Position numbers and translations under genes: made by a program
Notes under the pieces: generated by a model
Databases searched by the model: none
Seen by the model: only the letters and a program-made list of their open reading frames with translations
Told to the model about the DNA's origin: nothing
Shown: positions 34,806-44,122 of the stretch, piece after piece
Layout: each line of letters opens with the position of its first letter
Position numbering within the stretch: position 1 is the first letter of the stretch
From: Runella salmonicolor
GTDB taxonomy: Bacteria; Bacteroidota; Bacteroidia; Cytophagales; Spirosomataceae
Length of the DNA stretch: 64,000 bases
NCBI RefSeq assembly: GCF_024158025.1
Contig: NZ_JAMZEL010000010.1
Span: forward strand, 1 to 64,000
Direction of reading: 5' to 3'

Positions 34806-35615
34806 TCAGTGGGCCAACAACCAATTTTTGACCCTTGGATTGAAGTCTTCCAATTGCTCAAAATGGAAAATATGGCCTGCCTTTTCGTACAAAAATAAAT
34901 CTGAATTCGGAATGGCACCCGCCACTTCGTTGGCCATCCATACGGGCGTAAAAATATCTTCTTTGCCCCCAATGATGAGTGCTGGCTGGGTTAGGCTGGG
35001 GAGTTGTGCCAAGGCGTTGTGCGCGATACACGCCGCCGCCTGTCCTTCCAACCCGTGAAGGGGCTGAGGAAACGGGTCGATTGCGGCTTGATTGCGGCCT
35101 GCTTCCAGTTCAGCCGCTGTTTGTTCATTGTCCCAAGAGGCTTTGGAATAAATCAATTGTTGGATGTATAAGCTGAATTCTTCGGGCCTAAATCGTGCTT
35201 TACAGTGCATCATGTGCTGAAAAATCGCTTTGGCGGCATTGTCGCAACGCGCCCAAGGACACATCAACACCAACGAGCGTACTTTTTTAGGGTGACGAAT
35301 GGCCAACTGCTGCGCAATGGTGCTACCCATGGAGCAACCCACAACGCGAACATTTTCCAGTTGAAGGGCATCCAACAGCCCCGCATAATCATCGGCCATC
35401 TGCTCCGTAGAATACGGCCCCGCTGGTTTATCTGACTGACCCACACCTCGATTATCGCCAATAATGCACCGAAAATCATTTTGCCAATACGACGCGTGAG
35501 GTTCCCACACGCCGCCAGGTGCCGTGATTCCCATGATGAGCAGCAGCGGCTCGGCCGAACTTAGGCCGCGTTCTTCATAGTAAAAATTGATTCCGTTGGT
35601 CTGAACAAAAGGCAT
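34806..35615 (-). CDS. Alpha/beta hydrolase
   Basis: 269 residues. The nucleophile elbow is GCSMGS with Ser95; Asp220 (GGKEDIFTP) and His248 (KAGHIFHFE) complete the triad. The oxyanion segment is LLLIMGITAPGGVW. It resembles esterase/lactonase members such as 3-oxoadipate enol-lactonase-like hydrolases. In this cluster a lactone or ester of a sugar acid would be a sensible substrate, but that is inference. No signal peptide. Confidence 0.88.
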   Translation of the reverse strand: MPFVQTNGINFYYEERGLSSAEPLLLIMGITAPGGVWEPHASYWQNDFRCIIGDNRGVGQSDKPAGPYSTEQMADDYAGLLDALQLENVRVVGCSMGSTIAQQLAIRHPKKVRSLVLMCPWARCDNAAKAIFQHMMHCKARFRPEEFSLYIQQLIYSKASWDNEQTAAELEAGRNQAAIDPFPQPLHGLEGQAAACIAHNALAQLPSLTQPALIIGGKEDIFTPVWMANEVAGAIPNSDLFLYEKAGHIFHFEQLEDFNPRVKNWLLAH

Positions 35616-35724
35616 AGGAGGAACTGATAAACATTAAACCGAAAAATATAAAACCGAAAATGTGAAACCGCCTAGGCGGTTGAAACCCAAAAACTATTGC
35701 CTAAATATCGTGGACCGCATTTTC

Positions 35725-36552
35725 TTATTTTAAGCCCGGAATTAATTCATTCTGAATCCAACGACCGTCGTGTAAAGTCACAAAATCGGGATCTTCCAGC
35801 GCCTCAATACCTTCGTCTTCGCAGATAATCCAGCCGCCGTAATTGGTATCTTTCAACCATTGGGTAATGGATAATAAATCCACTTTTCCTTTACCCATCA
35901 ACGCAAATTCAGGATTGCCATCCCAGTCTTTGTAATGCACGTGATTGATTAAAGAAGCATACTCTTTCATCTTTTCGAGCGGGTCCATACCGCCGTTGAT
36001 GATGTGGCCCACGTCCGGCGTCCAGCCCGTCACGGTCGTATCCAACGACTCCAGTACCACTTTATAATCTTCTTCGGTACGAATGATGGAGGTATGCGGA
36101 GAGTTTGGGTGAAAACTACACGGCACGCCTTTCTCTTTGGCTCGGGCCGAAACCGTATTGACGATGTTGACCAAACTGCGACGACGCGCTTCCAAATCAT
36201 GCCGACCCGTAGGGATTTGGACGGTGTTGAGCATTGCTCCCGGAAAACGCTCCAACAAACTGATGGCATTGTTGGCAATCAGACGTTCGTTGTGGGTTTC
36301 TTCGGTTCCGTTCCATTCCAGCGCCAAGGCCACGGCAGCCAATTCGATACCCTGTTCTTTCAATTTAGCTTCCAAGCGGTCGGGGTCAACTAGCTCGCCC
36401 ATCCACGTAAAAATGGGCTGAATCCCCGTAAATCCCGCCTGCGCAATGATTTCAATCATGTGGCCCAAGCGCCCTTGGTGTGTAGTGCCATTGCCGCTCA
36501 TAAACCAGGTATAAACCTCTGAGCCAAAGCGAAAAGGAAGTTTTTCTGACAT
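35725..36552 (-). CDS. Sugar phosphate isomerase/epimerase family TIM-barrel protein
   Basis: 275 residues, typical for AP_endonuc_2-like isomerases. Likely metal and substrate residues: VPCSFHPNSPHTSI, TPDVGHIINGG (Asp/His), LINHVHYKDWDG (His) and GWIICEDEGIE (Glu). These fit the Glu/Asp/His/Glu metal set of the family, with the first Glu replaced by a His-rich strand. No signal peptide, so cytoplasmic. It is one of three such genes in the cluster, which differ enough that they probably do separate steps. Confidence 0.88.
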   Translation of the reverse strand: MSEKLPFRFGSEVYTWFMSGNGTTHQGRLGHMIEIIAQAGFTGIQPIFTWMGELVDPDRLEAKLKEQGIELAAVALALEWNGTEETHNERLIANNAISLLERFPGAMLNTVQIPTGRHDLEARRRSLVNIVNTVSARAKEKGVPCSFHPNSPHTSIIRTEEDYKVVLESLDTTVTGWTPDVGHIINGGMDPLEKMKEYASLINHVHYKDWDGNPEFALMGKGKVDLLSITQWLKDTNYGGWIICEDEGIEALEDPDFVTLHDGRWIQNELIPGLK

Positions 36553-36589
36553 ATTCGTTGTAATACTTTAGTAACTAAATGATGTGATT

Positions 36590-37654
36590 TTATTTCTTCT
36601 TTACGACTTCGCCCGGCATAATCAACGAATCCCAGCCCGCCAAATCGGCAGGCTTGACGTTGGCTTTGTACCCATTGAAATTGAACGTGGTTGGCTTGTA
36701 CGGCCCCACAAAATCAATATTATTGTTGGCTTTGATTTGTTTTTCCATGCCCAGCGCCCAAAAAGCGGCATTCAGGGCCATACGCCGAAAACCTTCGCTC
36801 AATAAATCTTCCGAAGCACCGTGGGTAGTGGCAAAAACCCGCCCCGACGGTCCTGAGTCGATGGAATAGGTGCGTACCCACGCCACAGGCAGGAGCTCTT
36901 TGGTTTTGTCAGGCTCCGCATCGGCCGTCATGCCGTTCAGGACTTGTCCGCGTGCAATCACCGTGGCGTTTTTCGGATAAGCCGTATAGCCGCCCGATTG
37001 CGCCAGCATGTCTTTCACACCCCGCAAAATCGGGTGTTCTTTTTGTGCTTCTTCGGGAATTAGTTTCGAGGCCTGTTTGTGGTTGGTGCCATAGTGCGAA
37101 ACCCAAGTTTCACCCAATACTAACTCACCAAAACCATCTTTCCACTCACTTTTTTCGCCTTTATAATCCCACGAATAATGCCCCCATTTGGCATTTCCTT
37201 TATTGCTAAAAGCGTGCGTGGCGGTACGAAAAGCAACAATAGGACCACCGCGCCGGATGTATTTATCGAAGTGTTGCATTTCTTCGTCCCCGAAGTTAGA
37301 GAAGCGAGTAAACAGCACCATTAAATCCGCTTTATCTAATACATCCAGTCCTTTCAGGTTGGAACTACCCGGCAAAATAAAACCGTTGTCGTCGAGGCCA
37401 AAAACCACCGTACACGTAAACCCATAGCGCTTGGCCAAAATTCGGGCCAGTGCCGGCAAAGATTCTTCGCTCCGGTATTCGTGGTCAGACGTAATAAAAA
37501 CGATGTTTTTCCCGCGTCCAGGCCCTTTTTCGCCTTTGTAAACAATGCGATATTTGTTTACATCTTCCTGAGATGCTGTTTTTTTGACGGGCGTAAACCC
37601 GACAACAAAAAAAACAATACTGCACAACAGTATTAAATGCTTTCTGTTTTTCAT
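36590..37654 (-). CDS. ThuA domain-containing secreted protein
   Basis: 354 residues. A signal peptide (HLILLCSIVFFVVGFTPV) directs it to the periplasm. The ThuA domain (class I glutamine amidotransferase-like fold) covers most of the rest: NIVFITSDHEYRSEESLPALA, LMVLFTRFSNFGDEEMQHFD, GGPIVAFRTATHAFSN and RVFATTHGASEDLLSEGFRRMA. ThuA proteins are linked to disaccharide use through 3-keto intermediates (known for trehalose in rhizobia). It is 36 bases downstream of the epimerase gene and 37 bases upstream of the next isomerase gene. Confidence 0.9.
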   Translation of the reverse strand: MKNRKHLILLCSIVFFVVGFTPVKKTASQEDVNKYRIVYKGEKGPGRGKNIVFITSDHEYRSEESLPALARILAKRYGFTCTVVFGLDDNGFILPGSSNLKGLDVLDKADLMVLFTRFSNFGDEEMQHFDKYIRRGGPIVAFRTATHAFSNKGNAKWGHYSWDYKGEKSEWKDGFGELVLGETWVSHYGTNHKQASKLIPEEAQKEHPILRGVKDMLAQSGGYTAYPKNATVIARGQVLNGMTADAEPDKTKELLPVAWVRTYSIDSGPSGRVFATTHGASEDLLSEGFRRMALNAAFWALGMEKQIKANNNIDFVGPYKPTTFNFNGYKANVKPADLAGWDSLIMPGEVVKKK

Positions 37655-37690
37655 AAAAGTGTAGAAATAAGGGTCAGAGGCTCATCAAAA

Positions 37691-38542
37691 TCACAGATTG
37701 TGTTTGATACACATTTGTTGAATAAACTTCAGACCATGCTCGGCGATGTGCCAAGGGTCGTTGTATTCTCTCCACACGTTGATGGCGTTGGCAAAACCAG
37801 GGTCATTGCGGGAAAACGCCTCAATCGTAAGCCAACCCTTGTAGTTAATCGCCGCCAATCCCGCAAAGGCATCATTCCAAGGGATGTGTCCGTCGCCGGG
37901 CGTACCTCGGTCGTTTTCACTGATGTGGACGTGGCTCAGCACGGGCGAGATGGTTTGGAGCGCCTGACCATATTTCTTTTCTTCTACGTTGGCGTGGTGC
38001 GTGTCAAACATGGCCCGTACGTGTGAATGATCGGCCAACGTAACCAACTTACTCAACTGGGCCATGGTGTTGCACAAATAACACTCAAAACGGTTGAGGG
38101 CTTCCAGCGCCAGCACCACATCGGCTTGGGCGGCGTGTTCGCCCGCTGCGTGCAGCACTTCGGCCGCCCAGCCATATTCTTGCTCATACGGCTCATGCGC
38201 CGCAAAATGGGCGTGAGCCGAGTGAAAAGGCCCGCACAAAACGCGTGAATTCAAATCATGCGAACGGTCAATCGCCCATTTGATGCGGTCAAGTCCCTTG
38301 GCACGCACCGTTGCTGAGTCGCTTATGGGATTCATGTCAGGACTTACAACGGTGACGGTGGTTGTTTCCAAACCTAGGCCACGGGTAAAATCACCTACCT
38401 GCTTATACGCACTTTCTTCGGGAGAGCCCACAAAAAACTCCACCCCGTCGTAACCAATTTCTTTTAAACGCTCAATAATGGGGAATAATTCTTCTGACAT
38501 TCCTGCCGACCAAGCCAGCACATTAAATCCAATTTTATTCAT
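37691..38542 (-). CDS. Sugar epimerase of the D-tagatose 3-epimerase-like group
   Basis: 283 residues. The four metal ligands of ketose 3-epimerases can be read: Glu in LALEALNRFE, Asp in RAMFDTHHANVEE, His in SHVHISENDRGTPGDG and Glu in WLTIEAFSRND. IGFNVLAWSAGMSEELFPI starts the barrel. It is likely a cytoplasmic Mn- or Co-dependent epimerase of a ketose. Its start is 6 bases from the stop of the DUF1080 gene, so the two are surely cotranscribed. Confidence 0.9.
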   Translation of the reverse strand: MNKIGFNVLAWSAGMSEELFPIIERLKEIGYDGVEFFVGSPEESAYKQVGDFTRGLGLETTTVTVVSPDMNPISDSATVRAKGLDRIKWAIDRSHDLNSRVLCGPFHSAHAHFAAHEPYEQEYGWAAEVLHAAGEHAAQADVVLALEALNRFECYLCNTMAQLSKLVTLADHSHVRAMFDTHHANVEEKKYGQALQTISPVLSHVHISENDRGTPGDGHIPWNDAFAGLAAINYKGWLTIEAFSRNDPGFANAINVWREYNDPWHIAEHGLKFIQQMCIKHNL

Positions 38543-38548
38543 GGGATA

Positions 38549-39343
38549 CTAGAGTTGCTTTAAACGAAGATTCCGATACTGTACTTTCATGGGAGGACCC
38601 ACGTGTACTTGTACCCCTAGAAGTCCCTTTGACTTGCCATTTACTGCATCATTGTCCACGACCTCACTCATTAAAACGCCATTTATATAATGTTGGAGGC
38701 GGTTTCCTTTGACAATCAGGTGGAACTCATTCCAGTCTTCGCTTTTAATCAAGGTCTTCAACGAATCTGAACTTCCGAGCGAGCCGGTTACGCTCAAATC
38801 GGTCCATGCGTTGCTTTTTACTTTAGCGCGTACGGCTTCGGGAGTGAAAGTGCCCGTTTGGGGATTAATAGACGTTTTTTGTCCGCGATAGGCCAGCGTT
38901 GTTCTTTTACGCTCTTCATAATTTTGGCCAGTATAGCGGTTGTTACCGTCGATATCTGCCTGATACCCGCGCAACGCAAAAGGGATATCCGTTAGGCGGT
39001 CGCTGCGGTAGTTAATGCCTGAATTACCTGCCTTGGTGATGTTAAATTCACCTTTCAATTCAAAATCGGCAGGCTCACCACCTTTCCAGATGATAAAAGA
39101 ATTGGTTTTAAGCAAAGTAGTCGGGGTGATTTCTCCCACTAAATTTCCGTTTTCAACGCGCCAGTAGGTAGGGTCACCCTCCCAACCGTTCAGCGTTTTG
39201 CCGTCAAATATCTGAACAAATCCATCGGAGCGGCCTTCCGCTTTTTTTCCTTGACCCGTGGTCGATACTTTACAACTTGTCCACAACAATACGGACAGGA
39301 TTAATCCTAGGTGAAAATAGTTGAAACTGTGTTTTTTTATCAT
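38549..39343 (-). CDS. DUF1080 (3-keto-disaccharide hydrolase) family lipoprotein
   Basis: 264 residues. The signal ends SVLLWTSC, giving a lipoprotein with Cys24. The DUF1080 jelly roll follows: FDGKTLNGWEGDPTYWRVENGNLVGEIT, SFIIWKGGEPADFELKGEF, NSGINYRS, ALRGYQADIDG, WNEFHLIVKGNRLQHYINGVLM and a closing GLLGVQVHVGPPMKVQYRNLRLKQL. Some members cleave 3-keto glycosides made by a dedicated dehydrogenase. It is the first gene of the cluster, periplasmic or surface-exposed, and tightly linked to the epimerase gene. Confidence 0.92.
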   Translation of the reverse strand: MIKKHSFNYFHLGLILSVLLWTSCKVSTTGQGKKAEGRSDGFVQIFDGKTLNGWEGDPTYWRVENGNLVGEITPTTLLKTNSFIIWKGGEPADFELKGEFNITKAGNSGINYRSDRLTDIPFALRGYQADIDGNNRYTGQNYEERKRTTLAYRGQKTSINPQTGTFTPEAVRAKVKSNAWTDLSVTGSLGSSDSLKTLIKSEDWNEFHLIVKGNRLQHYINGVLMSEVVDNDAVNGKSKGLLGVQVHVGPPMKVQYRNLRLKQL

Positions 39344-39538
39344 TTGAATTGGTGGTTGAAAGGTTTATGTATTTCGTATTTGTGGATTGTTATAGGCTTT
39401 GAAAGCAATTGTCGTACTTCTCAATAAGAGCCAAAACTATATTCAAATATTTCTAAAAAGTGTCTTAAATACTATCCTATACATACCTGCTTACGCAAAA
39501 TCATTGCATAAGTACTACCCACGCAGGCGCCCTTAAAC

Positions 39539-39575
39539 CATGAAAAGCGCACCGAAATTCGATGCGCTTTTCATG
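39539..39575 (-). terminator. Hairpin after the histidine kinase gene
   Basis: CATGAAAAGCGCA (39539-39551) pairs perfectly with TGCGCTTTTCATG (39563-39575). It is 26 bases past the stop codon at 39602. The T-run after the stem is weak (GGTTTAAGG). Confidence 0.65.
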
Positions 39576-39601
39576 GAGGGATTTATAATCAGCAAGTTAT
39601 G

Positions 39602-41137
39602 TTAGATTCGGCTACTATACTTCGCTATTTTCTGAAATAACTCTTTGGGATTGAAAGGTTTTGTGACGTAGTCGTTCATTCCTACCAAAAACGCCCGGTC
39701 TTGATTGCTCAACGTGGCCGAGGCCGTTAGGGCAATGATGGGAATATTCATGTCCATTTCTCTGATTTTCTGCGTGGCAGTATATCCATCCATTTGTGGC
39801 ATTTGAATATCCATCAGAATTACGTCGTACTTGCCAGCGGCGTACTTGTCAACGGCTATTTGGCCGTTTTCGGCTACATCCAATACAATCTGCCACCTCT
39901 CCAGAAATTTAGTGGCCACTTTTACATTCATGGGGTAATCTTCCACCAACAGAATTTTTACGCCTTTCAAGGTGCTTTCGTTCAGAAGTTCATTGTTTGC
40001 TTCCACGGCTTTATTCTTGAGTGCAGTTCCGATTTCTAGCTCTATCGTGAAGAAGAATTTCGAGCCTTTGCCTAATTGGCTCTCAATCTGAATATCGCTG
40101 TTATGAAGATATAGCAGCTTTTTGGTAATAACCAGCCCCAGCCCAGTGCCCCCAAATTGGCGGGTTGTTTCGGAATTGGCTTGGGTAAATTTCTCAAAAA
40201 TGGACGCCTGCTTATTTTCGGCAATGCCAATGCCCGTATCTATGACCGAAATGTCCATCACGGCCTTATTTCCAACTTTCTTTACAAAAGACAACTCGAC
40301 GGTGATACTGCCGTTGGCCGTAAACTTAACGGCATTGGACACCAAGTTTGAAATAATCTGGCCAAGTCGAAGCGAATCGCCGATAACCACATCGGGCACG
40401 TCATCGTCAATCATCAATTTGATTTTGTTGCCTTTTTCTTCGGCCTTGACTTGATTGGCTTTTTTAATGTTGGAAATCAGTTGCTTAATATCAAACGGAA
40501 CCCTTTCCAGCTCCACTTTGCCCGCCTCAATCTTGCTAAAATCCAGAATATCGTTGATGAGTACGTAAAGATTATCGGTCGAGAATTGAAGAATTTTGAG
40601 ATTTTCGGCCATGACTGGCGACACATCTTCCTGCTGCATCAAATACGTAAGGCCCACGATGCTATTCAACGGGGTACGGATCTCGTGGCTCATCATCGAA
40701 AGGAACTCCGATTTGGCATCGGTGGCGCTTTCGGCCGCTTCTTTGGCCTGGCGCAGTTCTGCTTCAATCAATTTACGGTTTTCAATTTGTACCTGAAGAA
40801 AGTCCACCAATCCCAGTAGATTATTGGAATCAAAAGCCCTCGGTTGAATCCCTTCCTGAATTTCTAGCGAGTGAATCGCCTCAATCAGTTTTTCAACCGA
40901 TATTTTACGTTGCGAAATTTCTTCTTTGAGCTTATGGTTGATTTCTGCGTACTCTTTGTCATTAAGCTGCGCCGAATGTTCGAGCAATTCTTTATCACGG
41001 TCAAAATTGAGGTAAGAATCATTCACCGCTTTGATAAAATGGCCAAAGTGCTCGTGTTTCAAACAATCTTCGGTCAAAAACTTATTGATTTGCTTTTTCA
41101 GTAAGCGGTGGAATTTTGTGGTATCAATCGCGCTCAT
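39602..41137 (-). CDS. Hybrid sensor histidine kinase / response regulator, soluble
   Basis: 511 residues without membrane segments. Residues 1-140 are helical with a coiled coil (KLIEAELRQAKEAAESATDAKSEF). HisKA has SHEIRTPLNSIVG with phospho-acceptor His151. HATPase_c has the N box (SNLVSNAVKFT), G1 (IDTGIGIAENK), F and G2 (GGTGLGLVITKKL) boxes. A receiver domain (about 388-508) carries the phospho-acceptor near Asp443 (VILMDIQMPQMDG) and a conserved Lys (YVTKPF). No sensor domain is present; the input probably comes from the FIST protein, whose gene overlaps this one by 4 bases (ATGA). No output regulator is nearby. Confidence 0.95.
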   Translation of the reverse strand: MSAIDTTKFHRLLKKQINKFLTEDCLKHEHFGHFIKAVNDSYLNFDRDKELLEHSAQLNDKEYAEINHKLKEEISQRKISVEKLIEAIHSLEIQEGIQPRAFDSNNLLGLVDFLQVQIENRKLIEAELRQAKEAAESATDAKSEFLSMMSHEIRTPLNSIVGLTYLMQQEDVSPVMAENLKILQFSTDNLYVLINDILDFSKIEAGKVELERVPFDIKQLISNIKKANQVKAEEKGNKIKLMIDDDVPDVVIGDSLRLGQIISNLVSNAVKFTANGSITVELSFVKKVGNKAVMDISVIDTGIGIAENKQASIFEKFTQANSETTRQFGGTGLGLVITKKLLYLHNSDIQIESQLGKGSKFFFTIELEIGTALKNKAVEANNELLNESTLKGVKILLVEDYPMNVKVATKFLERWQIVLDVAENGQIAVDKYAAGKYDVILMDIQMPQMDGYTATQKIREMDMNIPIIALTASATLSNQDRAFLVGMNDYVTKPFNPKELFQKIAKYSSRI

Positions 41138-42273
41138 TTTTCGGAGAAAGTAGTAATCGTCATGGTTTGATTGTGTAACTCACAACGCGCATTGGGGTTT
41201 AGGGGCGAAATCTCCCCGTAAGAGTAAAAACCGGTCATAATTGGTTGTTCTCCGAATATCTCCCTAGCGGCCTCCACTTCTTCTTCGGTGCGGGAGCCTA
41301 GCACTAATTTTCGCCCCACACAACTCACCAAAATGGCCAGTTCAGGCGGGCTTTCAAAAAGGCTCATTGAGTTTTGGGCGGCGCTGGCAGAGGCATCAAT
41401 CAAGCGGTCAAAATTTGCTTTCATAAACCGCACCAAAGCACCTTTGGGTAGCTCGCCCGCGAAAGTCATGCTTCGGTTGGTTTCATCAATGGAAAGAATG
41501 GTCCGAACGATGGGCTTCGCATCGGCGGTTGCTCTCATCGAAAGCGGAAACAACAATGCCGCTCCGGGCAGTTCATCGGCGTATTTGCCCAAATATTCTT
41601 TATAAAGGTCAAGGGCCTTTTTTTCGCCGATTTTATAGAGTACATTGTACTCAGACTCAGTCACCTCTCTCTCTGGGCCAAATACATCCCATCCACCCAT
41701 GGTTCCGTGGCCTACGGTCAATTGTGTTCCGTAAAAGCCAATTCCCACGATTTTTCCTTCTTTGGGGTTTTCGTTCAGGCCTACGAGTGTTTTTTCAAAC
41801 CGGGCTTCGTCGCCTGCTAAGCCACCCGAAATGAGGATTTTATCGCCCGTATGTTCATTGAGGGCCGCTATCAACTCGCTGCCGTTGACCCGCCCACCGT
41901 CAGAAATGACAAATATCGCCGTCAGGTCGTCGGCCAATAAATTTTGCGCTATTTTTTTTCCTGACTCAGCACTTTGAAAATGATTTTCGATGTCAATTTT
42001 AGTCGTTTTGACAAGTGTTTTATCAAATTCAATCGCGGTAACAATAATGGTCCCCTCGTGTACCGAGTTTTGGTATATTTCTCCCGATGTAGAATTAATG
42101 ACAATTTCTGCGGCAGGAAATAGCCCCCTCAAATAGTCATAAGGTTGAAGGTCTTCTAAACACTTCCTCTCACCAAAAGCCAATACCAATTGGGCTTGCG
42201 AAGCAGCAAAAGCTGGGGTTTCAGATATAGGGTTCCAAGCACTATTCCGAAAAGCGAGTTGTTTTATCCTCAT
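41134..42273 (-). CDS. FIST N/C domain signal protein
   Basis: 379 residues. FIST_N (about 25-210) has LVLAFGERKCLEDLQPYDYLRGLFP, EIVINSTSGEIYQNSV and KILISGGLAGDEARFEKT. FIST_C (about 215-360) has YLGKYADELPGAALLFPLSMR and PPELAILVSCVGRKLVLGSR, ending YSYGEISPLNPNARCELHNQTMTI. FIST domains are predicted sensors, possibly of small ligands such as amino acids. The gene precedes the hybrid kinase gene and overlaps it, a strong sign that the FIST protein provides the sensory input. Confidence 0.93.
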   Translation of the reverse strand: MRIKQLAFRNSAWNPISETPAFAASQAQLVLAFGERKCLEDLQPYDYLRGLFPAAEIVINSTSGEIYQNSVHEGTIIVTAIEFDKTLVKTTKIDIENHFQSAESGKKIAQNLLADDLTAIFVISDGGRVNGSELIAALNEHTGDKILISGGLAGDEARFEKTLVGLNENPKEGKIVGIGFYGTQLTVGHGTMGGWDVFGPEREVTESEYNVLYKIGEKKALDLYKEYLGKYADELPGAALLFPLSMRATADAKPIVRTILSIDETNRSMTFAGELPKGALVRFMKANFDRLIDASASAAQNSMSLFESPPELAILVSCVGRKLVLGSRTEEEVEAAREIFGEQPIMTGFYSYGEISPLNPNARCELHNQTMTITTFSEK

Positions 42274-42554
42274 TTTATTGTAGAAATGCGAATATAAGAT
42301 ATGTTTTAGTATTTTCTGTTGTTAAATCGGTATATTTTTTTGAGAATATACCTACTGAGGAAGTATGTTTTAAAATAGCTGATTAGGCACTTTAAAATGG
42401 CCCATTCCTTCTAAAACCAATAAAAAGAATTTTACTTCATCTAATTGTATATACTTATCTGCGCCACTAACAAGCATTATTTACGGTCAGCGAAAGCGCT
42501 GGCTTGCTTCGTCGGTACAAAATTGTTAGGTTAAAAGAAGTAGTGAGGCGTATT
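42274..42554. other. Intergenic region
   Basis: About 280 AT-rich bases between PhzF and FIST genes. A small hairpin CAGCG-AAAG-CGCTG lies at 42488-42501. It should contain the FIST/kinase promoter, which I cannot place with confidence. Confidence 0.4.
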
Positions 42555-43346
42555 TCAGCCAAAAACAATCGTGCCTTTCAAGTATAATCGTACCTGACCT
42601 GCTATTTCGACCCGCTCTCCAATCAGCTTGGTCTTCAGCACTCCTCCCCGCTTTGAAACCTGCAAGGCGCTGAACTCCGTTTTTCCGAGTTTTTCGGCCC
42701 AATAAGGTGTGAGCGTAGTATGGGCCGAGCCAGTTACGGGGTCTTCGGCAATGCCAGACTGAGGGGCAAAAAAGCGAGAGACAAAATCAACTTCTTGGCC
42801 TTTGGCGGTAATAATCACGCCTCTGACGGGTAAGGTAGAAAGTACAATTACGTCAGGATTGAGGTTTCTTACCTGCTCTTCATTCTCCAATACGGCCATA
42901 AAGTCGGTTTTTCCCCGGATTATTTCAACGGGTACGACGTCCCCCAAGGCTTCCAACAAAGCGGGAGGTGACACCAGTTGTTTATGAAGCGTATCAGCTG
43001 GAAAGTCCAGAATAAGCCAATCTTCTTCCTGTCGAACCGTCAAAACGCCACTTCGAGAATCAAAGTGGATTTGCTCTTGGGCGTAATTATCAATCGAAAA
43101 TAAAACGTAAGCGGTGGCAAGGGTAGCGTGACCGCACAGGTCTACTTCGACGGTAGGCGTAAACCAACGAATATGAAATCCGTGGTCAGTTGGAACATAA
43201 AAAGCGGTTTCGGCGAGGTTATTTTCAGCAGCAATGGCCTGCAAAGTTTCATCAGGCAGCCAAGACGTAAGCGGTACAACGGCGGCGGGGTTGCCCCCAA
43301 AAACTTGACTGGTAAATGCATCAAGCTGATATATAGGAAGTTCCAT
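42555..43346 (-). CDS. PhzF family isomerase/epimerase-like protein
   Basis: 264 residues from MELPIYQLDAFTSQVFGGNP at 43346, the classic PhzF opening; the frame extends 12 codons further up (43382) without family support. Glu in NNLAETAFYV is the conserved catalytic Glu of PhzF-like proteins. GHATLATAYVLF, FDSRSGVLTV, FFAPQSGIAEDPVTGSAHTTL and YWAEKLGKTEFSALQVSKRGG are family marks. Outside phenazine producers, the substrate is unknown; no phenazine genes are here. Confidence 0.93.
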   Translation of the reverse strand: MELPIYQLDAFTSQVFGGNPAAVVPLTSWLPDETLQAIAAENNLAETAFYVPTDHGFHIRWFTPTVEVDLCGHATLATAYVLFSIDNYAQEQIHFDSRSGVLTVRQEEDWLILDFPADTLHKQLVSPPALLEALGDVVPVEIIRGKTDFMAVLENEEQVRNLNPDVIVLSTLPVRGVIITAKGQEVDFVSRFFAPQSGIAEDPVTGSAHTTLTPYWAEKLGKTEFSALQVSKRGGVLKTKLIGERVEIAGQVRLYLKGTIVFG

Positions 43347-43479
43347 ATTCATAGCGTTGGTAAAATCTCTAAACATTTGCAAAGGTGGACAGGTTCGTTT
43401 TTCTTCAAAAATCTTCTTTTAAAGAAAGAACCTCTCCACCCCACGCCAAACTACATAAAACAATGGTATACAATGATAA

Positions 43480-44004
43480 TTACTGTGCTTTCGCCGTGTA
43501 TTTTCCGGGATACGTCTTTTCTTTAAATTGGTCGAAAGGTTCTTTTTCGTGGTTGTTATCCCCAAAATACGCCAGCACCTGATGAAACATACGCGGCTCC
43601 AAGTAGCCCGAAACTGGCTGAATGAGCGCCATTTTTTCATTCATAAATACGGTCGTAGGATAGCCCGTGACTTTGCCGTTGAGCATGTTTTTAAAAGAAA
43701 CTTTGCCCAACATCACATCACCGTCTTTCTCGGGATTGAACTTTACGGCGTAGTATTTCTTGTTGACAAAGTCGATTACTTCGGCGTTTTTAAAGGTATT
43801 TTTATCCATTACCTTGCACCAGCCACACCAATCCGTGTAAAGGTCAATAAACACTTTTCGGGGTTGTTGTTGGTTAAGTTTATAGGCTTCTTCCAAGGTT
43901 ACCCATTTTATTTTGGCTTCTTCTGCGGGGGGAGTTTGGGGCTTTAGCGCCATCAAACTTACCAAAAGCGCCGCCGATAGGGTAACTAACACTGCTTTTT
44001 TCAT
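43480..44004 (-). CDS. Secreted thioredoxin-fold protein
   Basis: 174 residues. An N-terminal hydrophobic segment (AVLVTLSAALLVSLMAL) suggests export. The thioredoxin fold carries FIDLYTDWCGWCKVMD with Cys60 and Cys63 and the cis-proline in VTGYPTTVFMN. The first part of the family resembles thioredoxin-like/DUF255 proteins that reduce or isomerise periplasmic disulphides. A charged C-terminal tail follows. It stands on its own between the PhzF and kinase genes. Confidence 0.9.
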   Translation of the reverse strand: MKKAVLVTLSAALLVSLMALKPQTPPAEEAKIKWVTLEEAYKLNQQQPRKVFIDLYTDWCGWCKVMDKNTFKNAEVIDFVNKKYYAVKFNPEKDGDVMLGKVSFKNMLNGKVTGYPTTVFMNEKMALIQPVSGYLEPRMFHQVLAYFGDNNHEKEPFDQFKEKTYPGKYTAKAQ

Positions 44005-44122
44005 GGTTTTCAGAAATGATTAAGTACTGATTAGTAACGGTTTTGAATTTTATTTGGTTCTCTCAAATACCGCGCCAATCGTACGACGAAAGTCTTATCC
44101 TGCCAATATATTTCTCATTTTT

